Assembly (NCBI GenBank): GCA_025361565.1
Contig: JANYKN010000175.1
Span: 1 to 64,000 of the forward strand
Direction: 5' to 3'
Source of the DNA: Bacteroidota bacterium
Lineage (GTDB): Bacteria; Bacteroidota; Bacteroidia; Bacteroidales; NBLH01
Length of the DNA: 64,000 nucleotides
The notes under the pieces were generated by a model that had not been told where the DNA came from, did not search any database, and saw only the letters and a list, made by a program, of their open reading frames with translations. The position numbers and the translations under genes are program-made. Positions 45,952 through 54,754 of the stretch are shown here, one piece after another; positions within the stretch are counted from its first letter, which is position 1, and each line of letters begins with the position of its first letter.

Positions 45952-46707
45952 TTAGAGTTTTTCTACCTGAATACTCACAAACATTGAAAAATGCTTGCTA
46001 ATCCCTGTCAATAGTTTTTCGATTATATTAACTAAAGGATACAATTTCCCCGGTAATAATTGTCTATATGAAACACCTCCGGAAATTAGGTATTTAAATG
46101 GGCTATGATATTTAATTGAAATTACATTTAGCTCTGGAAATAATTGATTTAATTTTACTATATCCCTTTCAAAAACTATCCACGGTAGGGCTCCGTTTGC
46201 GCCACTAAGAGGTCCACTTGGAACAATTTGCCAGCTACCTTGTGGATAAAATGGCTCATGGTGGAAATTTTTATATATCAATCTTCCCCACAAACTATTT
46301 GCAGGTTCAATCATCATCAACTTTGCATTTTTTTTCATTACACGACTTGCTTCACTCAAAAATTTTTCAATATCTGGAATATGATGAAATGTATCTATCA
46401 TAAAAATACCACTAACTTCATCATCGGCAAATGGCATTTTAAGTGCAGAGAAACTTAGATCATTGCCTGGAATATCAAGAATATCAGAGCAAACTATAGA
46501 AGAATCCAAATCTTTTAAAAAGCCGCCACCAGAACCAAGTTCAATAATAATTCCCTTAGGCAGATTAGGCTTCTCCCTTAAAAACCAAGAATACCAGTCC
46601 AAATAAATCCTTTTTAGGAAAGATTTCTTCATAATTAGATTTTTATGCTCCAAGGTGCGTTCTGGAGCATCAAGATCATTTTTAAACTTATGTTTAAGAA
46701 TTTCCAT
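45952..46707 (-). CDS. Class I SAM-dependent methyltransferase
   Basis: A 251-aa methyltransferase: motif I IIELGSGGGFLKDLD, then SIVCSDILDIPG, LKMPFADDEVSGIFMIDTFHHIPD (motif IV), and RVMKKNAKLMMIEPAN (motif VI). The class is clear; the substrate is unknown. The C-terminal half has an aromatic region (NFHHEPFYPQGSW) that may bind it. A single gene, upstream of the type IX operon terminator. Confidence 0.9.
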   Translation of the reverse strand: MEILKHKFKNDLDAPERTLEHKNLIMKKSFLKRIYLDWYSWFLREKPNLPKGIIIELGSGGGFLKDLDSSIVCSDILDIPGNDLSFSALKMPFADDEVSGIFMIDTFHHIPDIEKFLSEASRVMKKNAKLMMIEPANSLWGRLIYKNFHHEPFYPQGSWQIVPSGPLSGANGALPWIVFERDIVKLNQLFPELNVISIKYHSPFKYLISGGVSYRQLLPGKLYPLVNIIEKLLTGISKHFSMFVSIQVEKL

Positions 46708-46880
46708 CTTCCAATTTAATTAAATAAAAATAACTGAACAATCTCGAATATGGCCACGTAATTAATAGGATCATATGTTTTTATGAACTAATAATATCTA
46801 TAAGAATTAGTATTTGATATCATAATAATAATTCTAATGCGAAAATATCCGAATCTTTATTCAATATAAACTAAAAAAAA

Positions 46881-46898
46881 AGCCATCCGAAGATGGCT
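46881..46898 (-). terminator. Terminator of the porP-gldKLMN operon
   Basis: AGCCATC (46881-46887) pairs with GATGGCT (46892-46898) with a 4-nt loop; on the minus strand a run of nine T follows. It lies 24 bp after the gldN stop. Confidence 0.85.
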
Positions 46899-46921
46899 CT
46901 ATAATAAAATAAGATTAAATA

Positions 46922-47815
46922 TTAATATTCCCAAAGGTCTTGCTCATAGTTGAAAATACTTTCTTTAATTCTTTCTGCTTCTAATTGTGATTCTAATCCA
47001 ACAGTGTAGTCACTTATCATCCTATTGCCATAAACATTAGCTTCTTGATGGATGTAACTAGAAAACATCCTTTTGAAAAATATATCATCGAATGATTTGT
47101 TCTCGGCATCATTTAAGGTATTAAATACCTCATGATTAGCAAGTATCTTGCGTGCTTCAGGAAAATAGACCCAAAACAAAATCTTTTTTGATAAACTTTC
47201 GTTGTCTTCTTCTTCGGTTCCTCCAGTAGCTCCAGTAACTTCTTTTGCGAATACCCTAACAGGAGCTAATCCAATTATCCGAACTTCAAGGACAGATCTT
47301 TGTTTATCAAAAAACCATAATTCTTTAAGAAGATATTGTTTAACCTCTTTGGTATTAGTTTTCCCCTCGATTGTTTTTTCAATCATCGGGCCATCAGGAT
47401 CTTCCACATTTTCGACCATAACTTTCTCGTCTTTTGCACCGAACTTATCTTCGATATCTTTAACGGTCATTACAGTTGCAAATTCATCATCAATATTTGG
47501 GTTGTAAGCTGTTAATCCCTGGTTCTGAATAGCCCACATTAACAAGTCAATCAAGCTCATTCTATCGCCAATTGGTTGTTCGGGATAATACAAGGGAAAA
47601 TTGATTTTTTCTTTCAACTCAATTGTTCGCCATACAGTTTTCGACCACATGACATCTGCTTCCCGCAAGTATTGATATGGAACAGGCTTTTTATCATTAA
47701 CATGCTGTTTTACATAAACTCCATTCAATACGTCCTGGGCTTTTAATCCGGTTAAATTAAAAACTAGTGCAAGCAGAATGATTGCTAACAATCTTTTTTT
47801 CTTCATCATATTCAA
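46922..47815 (-). CDS. gldN: Gliding motility/type IX secretion protein GldN
   Basis: A 297-aa periplasmic protein of the PorN/GldN family, which with GldK forms the ring of the type IX secretion system at the outer membrane. The signal peptide ends near GLKAQ (about residue 27). Typical segments include YLREADVMWSKTVWRTIELKEKINFPLYYP and WVYFPEARKILANHEVFN. It is the last gene of the operon, 77 bp after gldM, with a strong terminator. Confidence 0.95.
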   Translation of the reverse strand: MNMMKKKRLLAIILLALVFNLTGLKAQDVLNGVYVKQHVNDKKPVPYQYLREADVMWSKTVWRTIELKEKINFPLYYPEQPIGDRMSLIDLLMWAIQNQGLTAYNPNIDDEFATVMTVKDIEDKFGAKDEKVMVENVEDPDGPMIEKTIEGKTNTKEVKQYLLKELWFFDKQRSVLEVRIIGLAPVRVFAKEVTGATGGTEEEDNESLSKKILFWVYFPEARKILANHEVFNTLNDAENKSFDDIFFKRMFSSYIHQEANVYGNRMISDYTVGLESQLEAERIKESIFNYEQDLWEY

Positions 47816-47892
47816 TTTTTAATGTTAAAAGCTACAACCCAAGGTGTCTTAAGATAATTGCTTTTTGATTCCGTCCTTTATTTTATATGGAT

Positions 47893-49455
47893 TTATTGAA
47901 CTTTAAAAGCAATACTACCTAAATCCCTAACAGTACCATCTGGACCCTTGGCTTGAACATCTTCAATATAGACTTTTTTACCAGAAGCTACTTGTCTGAT
48001 AAGTTGCAATTGTTGTGCAGTAAATGTAGCTCCCGTAGACCTTGCATCTTCGAGGAATCCGCCTTTTAAAACACAAGAAACATTGAAACCAATCACTTTG
48101 AACTGCAAGTCAAAATCGAAATTGTCAAGTACTGCAGATACACCTGTTTGGGCAGCCAACCAGTTTTTCTGAACAGCACCACCTTGTCTACCTCCAACTT
48201 TAGCAATCGGATCTGGTACTTTCTTTACACGGAATTCTTTCGAACCCATGTTTTTATTTTGTCCTTCCAATTTTGCATTTGCACCAACTGATACTTTCCC
48301 AATCTCTTTAACACGGACTACCCAACTATTTCCTGAACGGGTAATACTTCCACCACCAGTGATAAAGGGCGTTACGTTACCAGGAGGAACACCAGGCACT
48401 GATACATCAACAGGATTATCAACACCAATATAAAATACATTCATTTTTGTAGGAGAAACTACAAGACTGGCTTGACCAACAGTATAAGTACTTTTAAAAG
48501 GAAATTTTAGTATTTCCCCTGTTGCAGGAGATTTAATTTCAATAACCCCACCCCAGGTTTTGTCACCCGGTGCACCAGTGCCACCAGTATAAATACCTTT
48601 ACTTCCTTCAACTGGTAAATCGGACCCTCCATCAAGTTTAATCGTTGGAATGGCAGTTGTGTCACAAGCAGCTAGAAATACTTCTGCTTTATAGGGTTGA
48701 TTCATCAACACATAATTGGTTGGTGAACTTACCACTGCTTCCAATTTATTAAATTTAAATGAGCCCTCATCAATTTGCTTATATAAGTAACCAAGCATAT
48801 CAGATTCTGCATTCCTAAAATCAGCCTGCATTTTCGACATCAATGCTATTACTCCAGCCATTGGTAAATGCTCAAAATTAGATTCAACCCAAGGAACTTT
48901 ATTTTTTTCCTGTCCTATAACAGGGTCTGTATTTAAAGCGCTGTTAAAATTGTTGATGAGCTCAACATACTTTTTTTTATCATCTACCTTGCCAATTAAG
49001 AAATTCTTATATCCCTCAATTTTTTCTTTTAAAATTTCACCTCTTTCTTTACCATTTACTTTCTCGGTAACCATAATTTGTCCGGGAACGTTTATGTCGT
49101 CCTTTTTAACTATATTATTTGGATCAGCTTTAGGATTTGCTTCGGCAGTCCTTACAATTAAAAATTTCAAACTATCTACAAAAGATACTAGCTCTGAAGT
49201 TTTTATTTTAACTTCGTCAGCGACCTTTTTCCATTTTTCAGTTCTAGCCTTATTTGTCTGCATGGCAGATTCAAAATCGGTATAAATCTTGTCATTTTTG
49301 ATCACTGTATTGGCGGTAGTTTTACGTAAACTGTTATCGATTAAACTAAAAGCATTTAATACCTCAGCAGCTACGTTCAACGCCAAAAGAGCAGTCAAAA
49401 CCAAGTACATCATACCAATCATCTTCTGCCGCGGCGTTTCTTTTCCGTGTGCCAT
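47893..49455 (-). CDS. gldM: Gliding motility/type IX secretion protein GldM
   Basis: A 520-aa inner-membrane protein. The start MAHGKETPRQKMIGMMYLVLTALLALNVA contains the single transmembrane helix that pairs with GldL in the type IX motor; the rest is a long periplasmic rod of several domains reaching the GldKN ring. It lies 32 bp downstream of gldL. Full length, with no anomalies. Confidence 0.97.
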   Translation of the reverse strand: MAHGKETPRQKMIGMMYLVLTALLALNVAAEVLNAFSLIDNSLRKTTANTVIKNDKIYTDFESAMQTNKARTEKWKKVADEVKIKTSELVSFVDSLKFLIVRTAEANPKADPNNIVKKDDINVPGQIMVTEKVNGKERGEILKEKIEGYKNFLIGKVDDKKKYVELINNFNSALNTDPVIGQEKNKVPWVESNFEHLPMAGVIALMSKMQADFRNAESDMLGYLYKQIDEGSFKFNKLEAVVSSPTNYVLMNQPYKAEVFLAACDTTAIPTIKLDGGSDLPVEGSKGIYTGGTGAPGDKTWGGVIEIKSPATGEILKFPFKSTYTVGQASLVVSPTKMNVFYIGVDNPVDVSVPGVPPGNVTPFITGGGSITRSGNSWVVRVKEIGKVSVGANAKLEGQNKNMGSKEFRVKKVPDPIAKVGGRQGGAVQKNWLAAQTGVSAVLDNFDFDLQFKVIGFNVSCVLKGGFLEDARSTGATFTAQQLQLIRQVASGKKVYIEDVQAKGPDGTVRDLGSIAFKVQ

Positions 49456-49487
49456 AATTGTTCAGAATTTAATGATTATTAGTATGA

Positions 49488-50438
49488 TTATTCAGTAACT
49501 TTCACATTCATGGCAGCTAACATATTGCCATAAACACTATTTAATGATTCCAATCGCTTTCCTAATTTTTTAATTTCAGTATGATATTTTCTTGATTCAG
49601 TTACTGAACCATTCAAATCTTCCATCATTTTATCAAGGTCAGCTTCATTGAGTTGCAATTCGAAAATTGCATTCAGAGCAGCAAGGTTTTTATTTAATGC
49701 TCCAACTCTAGTGCTATACTCAGAATTTCCAGTTTTTAATGCAGAGAAATCAACTTCCATGTTGTCAGTTAACCTTTCGTAAGCAGCAATGAAATTTCCA
49801 CCTTTTTCAGTAACTTGTTGAGCTGATTTAGAATATGCATCAGATAAATTTTCAACAGAATAATTCAAAGATTCAGCTGATTGTTTATAAGCATCTGATA
49901 AACCAGCCACAGATGTAGTTACTTCACCAACTGATTTTTTATACGCACTACTAAGTTCTACTACAGAACCTGAAGCTTTTTTCATATTTTCAGTAAATTC
50001 ATTGGTTGCGACAGCTGCATTTGAAATATTTGCCATTTCTCCAACCCTTAAACTCAGGTTTTCGATTCCACTTCCAAGCTTATCAAAAAGATTAGCGCCA
50101 CCTGCCTTATCAAGCATTTGATCAAATTTTACAAGAGCATCACCTGATGATATAGGTCCGGAATGCGATGTAGTAATTTCTAATTCATCACCTTCATCTA
50201 GTCCAGATAATTGAGGATAAACCAAGGTCCAGTCTAATTCTTCATGCAAAGGTTCAAAAGCTGAGAAAAAGAAAATAACTGCTTCAGTTCCTAAACCGAG
50301 CATTAGCATTGGTCCAGCACCAGGAAAGTGCATGATTTTAAAAAGTGCACCAATAATAACAACTGAAGCCCCTATACCATATAGCTTAGCCATAAAGTTT
50401 TTCCACGCATGTGATTGAGTAATTTGAGCAAGTCCCAT
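49488..50438 (-). CDS. gldL: Gliding motility/type IX secretion protein GldL
   Basis: A 316-aa protein that with GldM uses the proton gradient to drive type IX secretion. Two transmembrane helices are present near the N-terminus (VVIIGALFKIMHFPGAGPMLMLGLGTEAVIFFFSAFEP), including the conserved Lys/Glu region. The C-terminal part is a long coiled coil with repeated SYAYKQS-like units (about residues 150-220). It is the middle gene of the operon. Confidence 0.97.
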   Translation of the reverse strand: MGLAQITQSHAWKNFMAKLYGIGASVVIIGALFKIMHFPGAGPMLMLGLGTEAVIFFFSAFEPLHEELDWTLVYPQLSGLDEGDELEITTSHSGPISSGDALVKFDQMLDKAGGANLFDKLGSGIENLSLRVGEMANISNAAVATNEFTENMKKASGSVVELSSAYKKSVGEVTTSVAGLSDAYKQSAESLNYSVENLSDAYSKSAQQVTEKGGNFIAAYERLTDNMEVDFSALKTGNSEYSTRVGALNKNLAALNAIFELQLNEADLDKMMEDLNGSVTESRKYHTEIKKLGKRLESLNSVYGNMLAAMNVKVTE

Positions 50439-50527
50439 AATTATTAATTTGTTTAGTTAGTAAAAATGAATTGATTTTGAAGCTAAATATAATTAAAATA
50501 TATGAATTACAAAAATCTAATTATCTG

Positions 50528-51931
50528 TTAGTTAAATTTACTGAAATCCCAGTCTCCAGCATCTCTGCCTAAGAAAGAACGAACACAACGGAAACCTACA
50601 TATGATTTGGCTGTATCCTGATATTCATAAGTTCTGGTTCCAACCTGTAAATAATATCCAATGTCTTTCCATGAACCACCTCTTATAACTTTACGCTTTA
50701 AAGCAGGAGGATCAGAAGCAAGAGCATTGTACACGTAATCGGGGTTCAGGTCATGAGTGAAGCTATAAGCAGATTCATCAAATGCATTTGATGTCCATTC
50801 GGCCACATTACCAGCCATATCATATAATCCCCATTCATTTGGTGCATAACTTGCAACTTGTACAGTTTCATTTGCTCCATCATCGCCATAATTTCCACGC
50901 AAAGGCTTAAAGTTTGCAATAAAGCAACCTGTATTATTTCTGGTATATGGTCCGCCCCATGGATACATTGATAACATTAAACCACCTCGTGCAGCATATT
51001 CCCATTCAGCTTCAGTTGGAAGTCGATAATCTTGAAACGGAACCTGTCCTTTTTGCGCTAAATAATTTCTCATTAACTGAGTTCGCCAAATACAGAATGC
51101 ATTAGCTTGCTTCCAGTTAACACCCACTACTGGATAATAATCGAAGGCAGGATGCCAAAAATAGCTTTTTGCTAATGGTTCGTTATATGAATAAGTGTAA
51201 TCAGACATCCATACCAAAGTATCGGGATAAACATTTATTTTGGCAGACATAATAAAAGAAGAACGATCTTTAAGTGCTTCTTTTTCACCTTTACTGTTTA
51301 TAACTTCTCCTTTATATTCACCTCCGGTGAAATCTTCATTAAAGTTATACCTGTTAGATTTTTTTGCGGCTTGTTTCAAATCTACCCAATAGTACTCATA
51401 AATTAATTTACGAGCATCTACTTCTCTGCTGCGATAGAATCTTTCTTCAACTTTGAGAAAAATATCTTTTATAGCATCCTGATATTCTTCGTCTCCACTA
51501 TTCCAATTAATTTCAGTTTCCCAGTTTAAAAAACAGGTTTCAGCATCATCATGATCATAGCCTTCATAAGTTTTTTGATCATCCATCTCTGCTTTATACC
51601 CCTGGATATCGGCTTTTACCAGCATTCTCCTCACTAATGAGTCGCGAACCCAGTACACAAACTGTCTATATTCATTGTTGGTTATTTCTGTTATATCCAT
51701 CCAAAATGGATCAATAGAAACAGTTTTTGCTTGGGATGTCATAGCAAATGAAACATCTTCATCATTTGGTCCCATGGTATATGATCCGACAGGGATATAA
51801 GTCATACCATATGGATCATTTTCATAAAATTCTTTTCTGTCGGGAACTCCCACCAATTCACCATTCGGCCCTTTGCTTTTGCAGCTTACAAAGAGCGAAA
51901 CCAAAACTGCTAAAAAGATTATTTTCTTCAT
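50528..51931 (-). CDS. gldK: Type IX secretion lipoprotein GldK
   Basis: A 467-aa lipoprotein with the formylglycine-generating-enzyme (sulfatase-modifying) fold used structurally in GldK/PorK. Signal MKKIIFLAVLVSLFVSC, lipidated at the Cys; FGE-fold motifs include MDITEITNNEYRQFVYWV, LPTEAEWEYAARGG, and VAEWTSNAFDES...RGGSWKDIGYYL. It forms the outer-membrane ring with GldN. Start 51931 chosen for the proper signal peptide. It follows porP by 43 bp. Confidence 0.96.
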   Translation of the reverse strand: MKKIIFLAVLVSLFVSCKSKGPNGELVGVPDRKEFYENDPYGMTYIPVGSYTMGPNDEDVSFAMTSQAKTVSIDPFWMDITEITNNEYRQFVYWVRDSLVRRMLVKADIQGYKAEMDDQKTYEGYDHDDAETCFLNWETEINWNSGDEEYQDAIKDIFLKVEERFYRSREVDARKLIYEYYWVDLKQAAKKSNRYNFNEDFTGGEYKGEVINSKGEKEALKDRSSFIMSAKINVYPDTLVWMSDYTYSYNEPLAKSYFWHPAFDYYPVVGVNWKQANAFCIWRTQLMRNYLAQKGQVPFQDYRLPTEAEWEYAARGGLMLSMYPWGGPYTRNNTGCFIANFKPLRGNYGDDGANETVQVASYAPNEWGLYDMAGNVAEWTSNAFDESAYSFTHDLNPDYVYNALASDPPALKRKVIRGGSWKDIGYYLQVGTRTYEYQDTAKSYVGFRCVRSFLGRDAGDWDFSKFN

Positions 51932-51974
51932 AATATCAAACCTTAAATTCATTGCCAATGCTGTTTATTTATAT

Positions 51975-52904
51975 TTACAAAAACCTAACACTCCTATATT
52001 TTTGGGGAACTTTATCAAAACCCAAATTAAAACTATATCCAATCATTACCTCATTGCTTCCGGAATTTGTTTTAATTAATTTCGAAAAGTTTAATCCATA
52101 AGCATACCCAATTTTTATACCATTAAATAATTCTATTCCTAAATTTATATCTAAAGCATCAAGAGTTCTATAAGTAACGCCTCCCCAGAATTTTTTATTG
52201 TATAGCATATTCATATTAATGGTTAATTGAGGTGAACTTCCATCAAAAGCCACTAAAATATTGGGCGATAATTCAATTGGGCTGTTGGATAAATTAATTT
52301 TATATCCCGACATTAAATAATAATGTCTTTTTAAATAAGACATTTCATTTGTTGAAAATTTAAATTTTGGTTGTATCAAATGTGAAACAGATAAACCAAT
52401 ATATAAATTACTTAACGAATAAACTGTTCCAAGGCCCATATCAAAGATTAAACTCTGCTCCTTGCCTTTTGGAATGATAATATCACCATCAGTGCCGTCA
52501 GGAGCTGTAAAAGTGCCATCGAAAGCTTTGTTAAAAATACCAAGATTAGCACCAAAACTAAGATTTCCAGAACCTAAGGAATGGATATAAGCATATTGAA
52601 TATTTCCTGAAAAATTTTTTTCGAAACCTAATTGATCATTTGTCAAACTCAAACCAATTCCACTGTTTATGCCAAAAACGTTGATTGGAGAATTAATTGT
52701 AAATAAAGTGGTTTGAGGTGCGCCTTCAAATCCTACCCATTGTTGCCTGTAAATTGCATTTGCACAAATTTCGCCCTGGCTACCTGCAAAGGCTGGATTT
52801 TGATATACCTTATCAAAAAAGATATGGGATAACAGAGGATCTTGCTGCGCATTAACTACTATTACACTTAATAAGATTACCTGAACCAGAATTATCCGTT
52901 TCAT
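51975..52904 (-). CDS. PorP/SprF family type IX secretion membrane protein
   Basis: A 309-aa outer-membrane beta-barrel protein of the PorP/SprF family: signal MKRIILVQVILLSVIVVNAQ, then QDPLLSHIFFDKVYQNPAFAGS, the family N-terminus, and many amphipathic strands ending in VMIGYSFNLG. PorP proteins bind PorE and help assemble the type IX machinery. It is the first gene of the operon. Start 52904 gives the correct signal peptide. Confidence 0.92.
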   Translation of the reverse strand: MKRIILVQVILLSVIVVNAQQDPLLSHIFFDKVYQNPAFAGSQGEICANAIYRQQWVGFEGAPQTTLFTINSPINVFGINSGIGLSLTNDQLGFEKNFSGNIQYAYIHSLGSGNLSFGANLGIFNKAFDGTFTAPDGTDGDIIIPKGKEQSLIFDMGLGTVYSLSNLYIGLSVSHLIQPKFKFSTNEMSYLKRHYYLMSGYKINLSNSPIELSPNILVAFDGSSPQLTINMNMLYNKKFWGGVTYRTLDALDINLGIELFNGIKIGYAYGLNFSKLIKTNSGSNEVMIGYSFNLGFDKVPQKYRSVRFL

Positions 52905-53119
52905 ACCAAATTTTAATATTTTAGTAAATCCTAGCAAAGTAAGTAATTATTTTTCGTGAATACAAACATCTCAAAATAATAGAAATGTGTATAAATATAT
53001 CAAGATATGTGCCATATTTAAAAATGACTCCTTTTCTAAAGCAATCAATCTATGATGATTATACGGAAAAATATAAAAAATGTTTCATTTATAATCTTCT
53101 TTTTAAAATTAATACTTTT

Positions 53120-54271
53120 TCAATTCAATTTTTGAAGCGTTTTAAGCCACCTTTCAGGAAGTTCCTGATTACAGGCTAATTTATAATCATTATATGTACA
53201 TGCTATGATTAAATTTTTAAATGGCTTATCAGGATAAGGAACTTCCATCCACCACCGTTTATTGTAATTATTTTGATAAAAAACAATATTTTGATCAGTT
53301 TTTTCGAATCCAACAATGAATTTTGTATAATCAGACGAATTGGGCTCCGGGAAATCTTTTTGCCTTGCATTTACTCCGTCAATAAAATACCAGATAATTT
53401 GTGCAGCAAGCCTTGATGTCTGCTCATTGTTATCAAAATTAGGATTTAATTCAAAGATACCGAAAGTAGTAAGATTATCACTTATGCCTGCATAACGTGC
53501 AAGTTGGCATATTTCTTCGCTATAAAAGCCATTTGGCGAAGGAAATTTATGTGCTGGAGCATCTGCTTGTTTTATGGAACAAATATCAAGGCTAAGTATA
53601 TTTGCATCACGTAAAACGGGTTCAATATCAGGAAGATTAGAACGAATATAACCCAAACGATATGCATCAAAATTCAATTTATTGATAAGGCTCAGCTCAT
53701 CTTTGTTACAATAATAGGATTGGAAACCAAGATTTGTGAAATTAAACAGATTCTTACCTTTTTCAAGTATAATTTGGCCAAGGTAGGATTCAGAGTCAAA
53801 ATCATCCTTTTTATAACCAAGATCAAATTTTGGATCGATAGATACTATTTTAATTGGCTGATTTAGCTTTTCATATGCTAAATAAATTCCATAAGTCAAA
53901 TCCTGGCTACCTCCCAGGATGATTGGAATAACTTGGTTACTAATTAATTCAAATACTATTTCAGTAACAGCTACATATGTGTCTTTAAGCGAATGACCAA
54001 TTTTCAGGTTTCCTAGATCTAAAATTTTAGCTTTACCAGAACTGTTCAATTTGTACAGTTGTTGCCTAATTTTATCTGGTGCAGAATGAGTTCCTTTATT
54101 GTTGCTGTTTCTTTCCTCCTGGATACCAAGTATTGCAATGTCATAATTTTTCAAGTCTTCTTTTGCAAAATCTCTCTCAATATGGAAATAGCTATATTTA
54201 TTTTGCTTTTCAACTGGGCTAAGTTCAAGCTTAGACAAATCAACAGACTGGCAATAATCACTAATATTCAT
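53120..54271 (-). CDS. Ureohydrolase (formimidoylglutamase-like) family protein
   Basis: A 383-aa member of the arginase/agmatinase/formimidoylglutamase fold. The three metal-binding motifs are altered: GGxHD reads GGSQDL, DAHxD reads DPKFDL, and SxDxDxxDP reads SLDICSIKQADAP, so several His/Asp ligands of the Mn pair are missing. The middle and C-terminus align with the fold (GFYSEEICQLARYAG, TFGIFELNPNFDNN). It is probably not an active hydrolase, or uses a different metal site. It lies next to the type IX operon, a neighbour I recall from other Bacteroidota; a functional link is not known. Confidence 0.8.
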   Translation of the reverse strand: MNISDYCQSVDLSKLELSPVEKQNKYSYFHIERDFAKEDLKNYDIAILGIQEERNSNNKGTHSAPDKIRQQLYKLNSSGKAKILDLGNLKIGHSLKDTYVAVTEIVFELISNQVIPIILGGSQDLTYGIYLAYEKLNQPIKIVSIDPKFDLGYKKDDFDSESYLGQIILEKGKNLFNFTNLGFQSYYCNKDELSLINKLNFDAYRLGYIRSNLPDIEPVLRDANILSLDICSIKQADAPAHKFPSPNGFYSEEICQLARYAGISDNLTTFGIFELNPNFDNNEQTSRLAAQIIWYFIDGVNARQKDFPEPNSSDYTKFIVGFEKTDQNIVFYQNNYNKRWWMEVPYPDKPFKNLIIACTYNDYKLACNQELPERWLKTLQKLN

Positions 54272-54754
54272 CTACTATTTTTATTTATTTTTAGTGGTCT
54301 GAGGAGAATCCATTTGATAATTATCGCTTAAAAGGGATAATTATTTCAAGGATGGTTCAATTTAATATCAATATTTTACAACAAATATATGGTATACTAT
54401 ACAATATTGCAAGCCACATTCAAATAGAATTATTAAAAATATACAAAAAGTCTGCTTATGTAGATTTTAAAATATTTGATTATAACGACTTTAAGCCTGA
54501 AGTTTATTAGGTTTTCAATTTATAAGTAATTTATTGAGATACTTGTTTAAGATTTATTTAAATAAATATCCTCGACTGAAAAAAGAATGTTTAATTCCTT
54601 CGTAGACAAGGATAATTATCAATTAAATGAATTATTTATAAAAGAAATATAAAATGAAAAATGTGCTTTACGTTATAGCATTTCAACCAGACCAATAGCT
54701 TTCCTGCTGATAAAATGATACTTGAAATTACAATATTTAAAGTACAAATATATT
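54272..54754. other. AT-rich intergenic region, nothing recognised
   Basis: About 480 bp between the ureohydrolase-like gene and topA. I looked for genes, hairpins and repeats and found nothing I can support. Confidence 0.4.

Noticed and set aside
54272-54754. Possible small RNA between the ureohydrolase-like gene and topA
   Set aside because: No stable stem, promoter box or terminator could be identified by eye.
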